The notes under the pieces are model-generated. The model made no database searches. It saw only the letters and a program-made list of their open reading frames with translations, and was not told where the DNA came from. From positions 1 to 24,803 of the forward strand of contig NZ_CALHVI010000008.1 in the NCBI RefSeq assembly GCF_938039215.1: a DNA stretch of 24,803 bases, read 5' to 3'. A program made the position numbers and the translations under genes. Below are positions 16,628-22,084 of this stretch, piece after piece. The stretch comes from an uncultured Porphyromonas sp. (GTDB taxonomy: Bacteria; Bacteroidota; Bacteroidia; Bacteroidales; Porphyromonadaceae). Position 1 is the stretch's first letter; each line of letters opens with the position of its first letter.

Positions 16628-16710
16628 ACCCACGGTAGGTCGCCGAAAAAACCTACTGTAGGTCGTCGATGCGATCCACGGTAGGTCGTCTCACCGACCT
16701 ACCGTAGGTT
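16628..16710. repeat. Four-unit palindromic repeat array, 23-bp period, with inverted third spacer
   Basis: Units lie at 16628-16641, 16651-16664, 16674-16687 and 16697-16710, with the same 23-bp step and 9-nt spacers as the array at 8798-8880. Spacers 1 and 2 are identical to that array. Spacer 3 with its flanks (16685-16698, GTCGTCTCACCGAC) is the exact reverse complement of the corresponding GTCGGTGAGACGAC in the other two arrays. The array begins 179 bp upstream of the -33 element, matching the 177 bp of the left cassette. Confidence 0.9.
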
Positions 16711-16906
16711 TCTTTTCAGCCCTTCAGCAGCCTCTTTGCCTACCCCCTATATCCACGCTCCAGATCTGGGCTAGACTGCCACATAAAAGAAGGGGCCCCC
16801 TATCTGATGAGCATCTCACAGATAGCACAAAGGGAGCGACCGCACTTCTTTCTGGTGCGGTCACCCCCTTTCTTAGATGAGGGAATGCTGAAGTAGATCT
16901 ATAGCG
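16711..16906. other. Non-coding region with two hairpins downstream of the right cassette
   Basis: No gene is supported. Two stem-loops are visible. One at 16801-16824 pairs TATCTG with CAGATA plus an inner TGAG/CTCA stem. The other at 16838-16862 pairs GACCGCAC with GTGCGGTC around a 9-nt loop and is flanked by AAAGGG and CCCTTT. Read on the minus strand, the latter ends near CTCCCTTTG, so it may be a back-up terminator for the right cassette. Confidence 0.45.
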
Positions 16907-16950
16907 AAGGCCCGTACATGTACACCTTGAGGGCTACATGTACGGGCCTT
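16907..16950 (-). terminator. Hairpin after the right cassette, probable terminator
   Basis: A perfect 16-bp inverted repeat has arms at 16907-16922 (AAGGCCCGTACATGTA) and 16935-16950 around a 12-nt loop. It lies 26 nt after the stop codon of the last gene of the right cassette. No T-run follows on the minus strand, so it may protect the mRNA 3' end or act with the hairpins further downstream. Confidence 0.6.
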
Positions 16951-16976
16951 GTAATCAAAGATAGGAGGATGAGAGC

Positions 16977-18017
16977 TTACTTCTCTGCGAAGAAGTTCAG
17001 TTCACCGATACCGAAGTACCCAGACTTGATCGCATTGACACCAAGGATCTTTACACCCTTAGCTTCAACAGGGTTGAGGAAGCGAACGATGACGACATTC
17101 TCCTGATTGAAGTAGCTAGCAGGGAGGACACCCTGAGAAGTCCAGTTGGTACCATCCTGCGTGGTGAAGATCTCAATCCCAGAGAAAGAATCCATCTTCT
17201 CATCAGTACCCTTGAAGAGGATATAGTTGAACTTCTTCGTGCCATTCTTGAGGATACCAGTCACCCAAGGAGCAGGTTCTCCGTAGGCAGCATACCACTC
17301 GTTAGAGGGGTCGCCATCATAGAGAGCGTCCTTGCTGTAGGTGTAGTTACCCCAAGAGAGCTCAGAAGAGACATCATAGGTGACATCTGCAGAGGTCAGC
17401 ATCACTCCCTGAGGATCGCGCGTGAAGAAGCTTACATTCTGGTAGCTCTTCTTCACGGGGATGAAGTAGGTACCATAGTCCCGGCTGACACCTACAGACG
17501 ATGCACCTACGACAGCTGAGACCTGGACGGGGATAACGAAGTGCTCCGTAGCAGCATTCTGCTTCGAGATCTCGTCATACTTATCCCCTGTGCTGACGGT
17601 GATCGCTGTAGAGCTCTTCGTCTGACCCTTGGGGATCGTCACGGTCGTGGTCGAAAGCTTAGCGTAGCCTTCGGGAGCAACACGATAGCCTGAGTGAGAG
17701 GCAACGAAGGAAGCACCAGATGCCTCAGAGGTACCGATAGCGACAGTGACCGTCACATCCTGAGCAACTGGCTTAGAGAGGTAGACATAGCGCTCCTGAT
17801 CTGCCCACTTGGTGAGAGTCGTCCCTTGGAACGTGACTTGGAGAGGGTTCTTCAGAGACTTAGATAGATCAAAGTCCCCAGTCTTGATATAAGCTACAGA
17901 TTCAGCAGTCTTGGTATCAGCCTTATCATGGAGAGGCGTATCCAGATCAAAGCCCTTCTGACACGCCGTTAGGCTGAGGAAGAGTGCTGCACAAGCTATG
18001 GATAGAGTCTTTTGCAT
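16977..18017 (-). CDS. Surface lipoprotein with DUF1735-like and F5/8 type C domains
   Basis: This 346-residue lipoprotein has lipobox LTAC and acceptor Cys19. Residues ~40-190 resemble the DUF1735-like beta-sandwich region seen in the left-cassette counterpart: YVYLSKPVAQDVTVTV, GYAKLSTTTVTIPKGQTKSS. Residues ~205-345 look like an F5/8 type C domain: ALYDGDPSNEWYA, IEIFTTQDGTNWTSQG, and the closing FGIGELNFF. A non-catalytic surface binding role is inferred. It is the fifth and last gene of the right cassette, 81 nt after the LamG gene, the widest gap inside any cassette here. That gap contains a strong hairpin, so its level may be set separately from the rest of the operon. Its similarity to the 224-1261 protein is in architecture more than in close sequence. 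Confidence 0.82.
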   Translation of the reverse strand: MQKTLSIACAALFLSLTACQKGFDLDTPLHDKADTKTAESVAYIKTGDFDLSKSLKNPLQVTFQGTTLTKWADQERYVYLSKPVAQDVTVTVAIGTSEASGASFVASHSGYRVAPEGYAKLSTTTVTIPKGQTKSSTAITVSTGDKYDEISKQNAATEHFVIPVQVSAVVGASSVGVSRDYGTYFIPVKKSYQNVSFFTRDPQGVMLTSADVTYDVSSELSWGNYTYSKDALYDGDPSNEWYAAYGEPAPWVTGILKNGTKKFNYILFKGTDEKMDSFSGIEIFTTQDGTNWTSQGVLPASYFNQENVVIVRFLNPVEAKGVKILGVNAIKSGYFGIGELNFFAEK

Positions 18018-18045
18018 AAAACTTCAATGCTATTAGAGGGATCGT

Positions 18046-18079
18046 ACACAGCCCCCCCCTCCGAAGGGGAGGGCTGTGT
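18046..18079 (-). terminator. Strong intercistronic hairpin within the right cassette
   Basis: A 14-bp stem (ACACAGCCC and onward, with one G-U pair on the minus strand) closes a 6-nt loop containing TTCG. It sits in the 81-nt gap between the LamG and F5/8C lipoprotein genes. No T-run follows it on the minus strand. It could be a partial terminator or an mRNA-stabilising processing barrier that lowers expression of the last gene relative to the first four. Confidence 0.55.
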
Positions 18080-18098
18080 CGTATCACCGATATTAAGA

Positions 18099-19316
18099 TT
18101 AAGGGACCTTGACTGTACCCTTACCGTCAGAGCGGACATCCGATACCCAAACAGGTGTCTGGATGACATTGCTCTCGTGATTCTTGTCGTCGTAGCTACC
18201 ATCGTAGACATTCAGGGCAGGAGCACCAGCTACGGAGTTAGCGAACGTACCACCCTTACCTTCGTTCATCTTCCAGTAGTGGAGGAGACCTGGGCTAGTA
18301 GGATCGACAGTGTACTCGTTGTCACGGAGCTGCTCAAGCGTACGAGCCGTATTCCAGATACGGAGTTCGCTGAAGATACAAGCATTGACAAAGTAAGCTG
18401 CACCAGAACCTGCGACATGGATCGCATCATTGAGCTTGAAGACACGTCCAGCAGGCTTGTCTGTGCTGGTGATCTTGCTACCATTGACATAGAGCGTAGC
18501 CTGAGCACCGTCGAAGACCAGAGCGATGTGGTACCACGTATTGGTCTTAGCACCTTCGAAGGTACGGTCGATCTGACCGCCATCACCGAACTTGATATTC
18601 AGGTAGTCGTAGGGAGGGTTAGCATCACCGAAGCGCATGTAGATCTCAGAGCCCGGAGCCCATGCACCGAAGAGTGCTTGGTTGTTTCTATTGAGACCAT
18701 TGATATTGACACGCATCTCGATGGTGAAGCGCTGGAGCTCTACAGGAGCAATACCACGAGCGATAGCCTTGTAGTACTTACCCTTGTAGGTACCGAGGAT
18801 AGGAGCATAAGCCGAAGTGATCGTCTTGATCGCATAGACATAGGTATCAGCGCCCTTGAGGACAGCAGCCGAAGCACCTGCAGACTTGAGCTTGAAGGCG
18901 ATAGCGAACTTCTTACCCGAATCCATCTGCTCCTTGCTAAGAGGCGACAGGGAAACCTTCACAGCTTCAGAGAAGACAGAACCTGCCTTAACCACCACAT
19001 TAGAAGTGGAGAGCTTCACCTGCTCTGCAGGGAGCATCACGAAGGAGGTACCATTGAGCTTGTTATACTGCTCAAGAGCCTCGGCACTGAGTTCGAGGGA
19101 ATAGGCCTGATCCTTGTCCTGAGGGTTAGAGAGACGGACATTGATATCCGTCGACACTTCGCTGTCACCCAGCTGAAGTGACCCCAGACGACCAGCTTGC
19201 GTCCCAGTCTGAGCGATATAGGCTTGGTTAGAGAGCTCCTTGAGTTCTCTGTCGTTACAAGCCCCGAGGAGCATAGCCGCAGCTACGACTCCAAGGATAG
19301 ATTTATTGATCTTCAT
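18099..19316 (-). CDS. Surface lipoprotein with DUF1735 and LamG-like domains
   Basis: This 405-residue lipoprotein has lipobox LGAC and acceptor Cys20. Residues ~30-145 show the DUF1735 pattern: LEQYNKLNGTSFVMLPAEQ, then VVKAGS. Residues ~195-355 form a LamG-like domain: FTIEMRVNINGL, NTWYHIALVFDGAQATLYVNGS, and SELRIWNTARTLEQL. The tail LLHYWKMNEGKGGTFANSV follows. It should be a surface-exposed, non-catalytic binding protein. It lies only 9 nt after the GH18 gene, the tightest junction in the window, so the two are surely co-transcribed. It is closer in organisation to the left-cassette LamG protein than to the middle one; both continue after LamG into a WVxDxRSD motif near the C-terminus. 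Confidence 0.87.
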   Translation of the reverse strand: MKINKSILGVVAAAMLLGACNDRELKELSNQAYIAQTGTQAGRLGSLQLGDSEVSTDINVRLSNPQDKDQAYSLELSAEALEQYNKLNGTSFVMLPAEQVKLSTSNVVVKAGSVFSEAVKVSLSPLSKEQMDSGKKFAIAFKLKSAGASAAVLKGADTYVYAIKTITSAYAPILGTYKGKYYKAIARGIAPVELQRFTIEMRVNINGLNRNNQALFGAWAPGSEIYMRFGDANPPYDYLNIKFGDGGQIDRTFEGAKTNTWYHIALVFDGAQATLYVNGSKITSTDKPAGRVFKLNDAIHVAGSGAAYFVNACIFSELRIWNTARTLEQLRDNEYTVDPTSPGLLHYWKMNEGKGGTFANSVAGAPALNVYDGSYDDKNHESNVIQTPVWVSDVRSDGKGTVKVP

Positions 19317-19325
19317 ATTATGCGA

Positions 19326-20483
19326 CTACTTAATGATTGGGTTCATCAGCTGGATAGCACGACGCCACCAAGGATAAGAGAGTCCCTTGACTGGGGACAT
19401 ATCGATACCGTTGACGACATCTGGAGTGCTGATAGCATACTCTAGGTCGACACGGAAGGCTCCGACACCACCCTTGCGATAGGTGACACCATCAACGACA
19501 GGGTTCTGGAGAGCGAAGTTCAGGATCTGACCCAGACCTGCTTCACCACCACGAGTAGCACCAGACTCGAAGTTCACGACGAAGATGCTCTTCTTACAGA
19601 TATCTTCGACAGAGAGGACATCCTTGTATACTCGAAGCATCCCCTGGAAGTGCGCATTCTGATAGCCGACTCTGTCGCTATAAGCCTGGATGATGAAGTA
19701 GTTGAAGTACTTGGCATGCGTAGCAGGAAGAGCATCGGGCTGACCATCCACTGCAAGGACCTTCTTACGACCAGCCTCAGTCTCAGCCATGGGGCCGATA
19801 CGCTTACCAAGGGTTTCGATGAAGAGGGTCATGAGGGTAGGTACACCATCCACCCTATCCGTACGCCACAGCTCATAGTCCGTATTGAAGGGATGGCTAT
19901 AGCTAGGCTCAGCATCGATATCAAAGCCGTCGTAACCATACTTATCGATGAGGTCACAGATAGCGTTAGCATACTTAACGACAGCGGCACGACGAGCGGC
20001 CTTACCTGCTTCAGTATCTTCGGTGCTCCACCCCCAGTACTTGTGCGTCCACTTTTCACCCTCCTTAAGGGCTACCTTTTCAGCATCAGTAGGATCGGGA
20101 GTAATACCATTCCCCATATCGAGGACGAGGAAGCAGATCATAGCCTTCAGCCCCTTCTTTTGCTGGGCCATACGCAGGTCCTTGAGCTGAGCTTCGGTAG
20201 GATTCTTCCAGCCCCCCCAGAGGGAGATGAGGTCTACGGAGTCAGGAAGCCCCATGAGAGAGCTCTGCATGTTCGTACCGACCCCTGTCCAAGCGCTGTA
20301 GTAAGCGAAGGCAACCTGGTGATCAGAGTTCTTATAGTCACGGAGTGCCTTGTAGTACTCCTCAGTATGTGCAGGCTTGGTCAGATCCATAGGATGCTGG
20401 ATCTCCATATCCGTCCACTTGCTGCAAGAGGACAGACCGAGCAGAGCGACTGCAGATACCGCTAGGATATTCTTAATCTTCAT
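19326..20483 (-). CDS. GH18-family lipoprotein, endo-beta-N-acetylglucosaminidase-like, variant cleft motif
   Basis: This 385-residue lipoprotein (lipobox LSSC, acceptor Cys20) has one GH18 barrel. The catalytic signature is intact as YDGFDIDAEP, with Asp185, Asp188, Asp190 and Glu192, and Gln-Ala-Tyr266-268 is present. The early motif that is FGWFGGWT in the other two enzymes is FAYYSAWT here (59-66). The residue before the catalytic Glu is Ala rather than Phe or Tyr, so the substrate cleft probably differs. Endo-beta-N-acetylglucosaminidase activity on N-glycans is the best guess from family and context, and an altered glycan preference is inferred. All three GH18 proteins share CSKWT-(D/E)-x-E directly after lipidation, probably part of the surface-export signal. 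The gene is 24 nt after susD. Confidence 0.9.
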   Translation of the reverse strand: MKIKNILAVSAVALLGLSSCSKWTDMEIQHPMDLTKPAHTEEYYKALRDYKNSDHQVAFAYYSAWTGVGTNMQSSLMGLPDSVDLISLWGGWKNPTEAQLKDLRMAQQKKGLKAMICFLVLDMGNGITPDPTDAEKVALKEGEKWTHKYWGWSTEDTEAGKAARRAAVVKYANAICDLIDKYGYDGFDIDAEPSYSHPFNTDYELWRTDRVDGVPTLMTLFIETLGKRIGPMAETEAGRKKVLAVDGQPDALPATHAKYFNYFIIQAYSDRVGYQNAHFQGMLRVYKDVLSVEDICKKSIFVVNFESGATRGGEAGLGQILNFALQNPVVDGVTYRKGGVGAFRVDLEYAISTPDVVNGIDMSPVKGLSYPWWRRAIQLMNPIIK

Positions 20484-20507
20484 TTCTTAGTTCGTTAGCT
20501 AGGGAAA

Positions 20508-22055
20508 TTACTTCTTCTGCTGCCACCAGAGCTTCGTAGCATAGTCATCTGCTCCTCCAAGGATAGTAAGAGCAGCTGCGTAGTTAGCCTGGTTACGAGT
20601 ACGCTCATTGACATCGTAGGGGATACGATTAGCTACGTGGATGGTGTAGCCACTAGTCGCTACAGGGAGAGCGAAGACCTTAGGATAACCCGTACGACGG
20701 ATTTCGCTCCAAGCTTCCTGCCCGTTGGGGAAGAGAGCTAGCCACTTCTGGGTGATGAGGCGTTCAAGCTTGACTTCTACATCAGCAGCTTCATCCCACT
20801 TAGGAGTGATGGTGCTCACGGCAGGCATATCCTTACCATAGCCACCGACAGCATCCTTGTAGTTAGCTGGAGTTTTTTCGCTCTGGAGGTAAGCCTCTAC
20901 ACCTGTAGCGCCCCACTGAGTGAAGGATTCCTTGACACCACGCTCATAGAGCTCCTTGACGGAGCCACCCATATTAGGCCAGCCAGCAAGAGCTCCTTCA
21001 GCGCGGCAGAACCACATCTCTGCAGCAGAAAGCCATACACTAGGAGAATTCTTCGTGACAGCAGCTGCTGAATAGAGCTTATCTGCAGCAGCCTTATTCT
21101 TGACATTAGCACCAGCTAGACAGCCTACGAGCTTACGATCAGCCTTAGTTTCAGGCTCAGCGAAGTAAGCAGAGATGCGAGGGTCTTCGTAGCCGTTCAT
21201 GTACGAGTCGATGTCGGCGCAAGCACGCGAGTCTCCCCACTCAACTGAGGTCTTATAGAGACCACGAGGGATGTAGGTGATGGCGCAATTGTCAGCAGAA
21301 GATTCGATGACCCCTTCGGCAAGAGCTTCCTTAGCATACTGCTGAGCAAGCTCTGGTGCGGCATAGCGCATACGGATAGCGATACGTAGCTTGAGGGAGT
21401 TAGCAAACTTAATCCACTTTGCGAAGTCGCCACCATAGATCTTATCTGCAGCCTCATTGACCTTCACACCAGGGTTAGCTAGCGTATAAGCCTTGAGCAC
21501 CTTGCTTGCGGTGGTGAGGTCGTTCACAAGAGCCTTGTAGATATCCTCCTGAGAGTTATATCCTTCAGGATTCTTAGGGTCTAGGCCAAAGGGCATAGGA
21601 CCCGACTTGTCGGTGAGAGCGAGGAAAGCATGAGCACGCATGATAAGTGCCCAGTTATAGTTCAAGTCTCCCTTGTCTGAGAGAGCTTCGATCTCGGCAA
21701 AGGCGCTCTTGGCTGGGACCAAAACCTCAGAGTTAGCCCATGCCAGCCAGCTATTAGGAGCAGTGAAGATGGTGAAGTTCTTTGAACTAAAACCATCATT
21801 TGCATACGTGAAGTAGCGGCCTAGATAGTTCCCCACGAGGTCGAAGTTCGTCTGATACCAGTTCTCCTGCTCAGGGAAAGAACGATTCTGCAGCTGGATG
21901 AGGAACGAAGAGATACTATAGTTATCACGCTGTAGGGTCTCCTTATCAAGGTTTCCCCCAGGGCGGTTGATTTCCTCGAAGCCACTCGTGCAGGAGCCAA
22001 GAGTGAGGGCTAGAGCAGCGAGGCTGAGGCCCTTGGCAATATGATTGATCTTCAT
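20508..22055 (-). CDS. SusD/RagB-like outer-membrane glycan-binding lipoprotein
   Basis: The protein has 515 residues from the methionine of MKINHIAKGL. An in-frame ATG at 22079 would put eight extra residues in front of the signal peptide and leave only 5 nt to susC, so the later start is preferred. Lipobox LGSC gives acceptor Cys22. Family marks are KWIKFANSLKLRIAIRMRY after YGGD, and LITQKWLALFPNGQEAWSEIRRTGYP near the C-terminus. It is the cognate partner of the SusC encoded 29 nt upstream. It is most like the left-cassette SusD, sharing the C-terminal LGGADDY-TK-WWQ-K ending. Confidence 0.93.
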   Translation of the reverse strand: MKINHIAKGLSLAALALTLGSCTSGFEEINRPGGNLDKETLQRDNYSISSFLIQLQNRSFPEQENWYQTNFDLVGNYLGRYFTYANDGFSSKNFTIFTAPNSWLAWANSEVLVPAKSAFAEIEALSDKGDLNYNWALIMRAHAFLALTDKSGPMPFGLDPKNPEGYNSQEDIYKALVNDLTTASKVLKAYTLANPGVKVNEAADKIYGGDFAKWIKFANSLKLRIAIRMRYAAPELAQQYAKEALAEGVIESSADNCAITYIPRGLYKTSVEWGDSRACADIDSYMNGYEDPRISAYFAEPETKADRKLVGCLAGANVKNKAAADKLYSAAAVTKNSPSVWLSAAEMWFCRAEGALAGWPNMGGSVKELYERGVKESFTQWGATGVEAYLQSEKTPANYKDAVGGYGKDMPAVSTITPKWDEAADVEVKLERLITQKWLALFPNGQEAWSEIRRTGYPKVFALPVATSGYTIHVANRIPYDVNERTRNQANYAAALTILGGADDYATKLWWQQKK

Positions 22056-22084
22056 AAGATACATGTGGATAAGAGTCAATTAGC

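Noticed and set aside
18012..19181. Long plus-strand open frame (389 codons) opposite the LamG lipoprotein gene
   Set aside because: It lies almost wholly antisense to a well-supported gene, has no recognisable domain, and comes from codon usage that avoids stops on the opposite strand. The same applies to 10439-11338, 2698-3387, 19650-20465 and 23837-24580.
22056..22079. Eight-residue extension of the right SusD
   Set aside because: It precedes the signal peptide and leaves only 5 nt to the SusC stop; the later ATG gives a standard lipoprotein leader and a normal gap.
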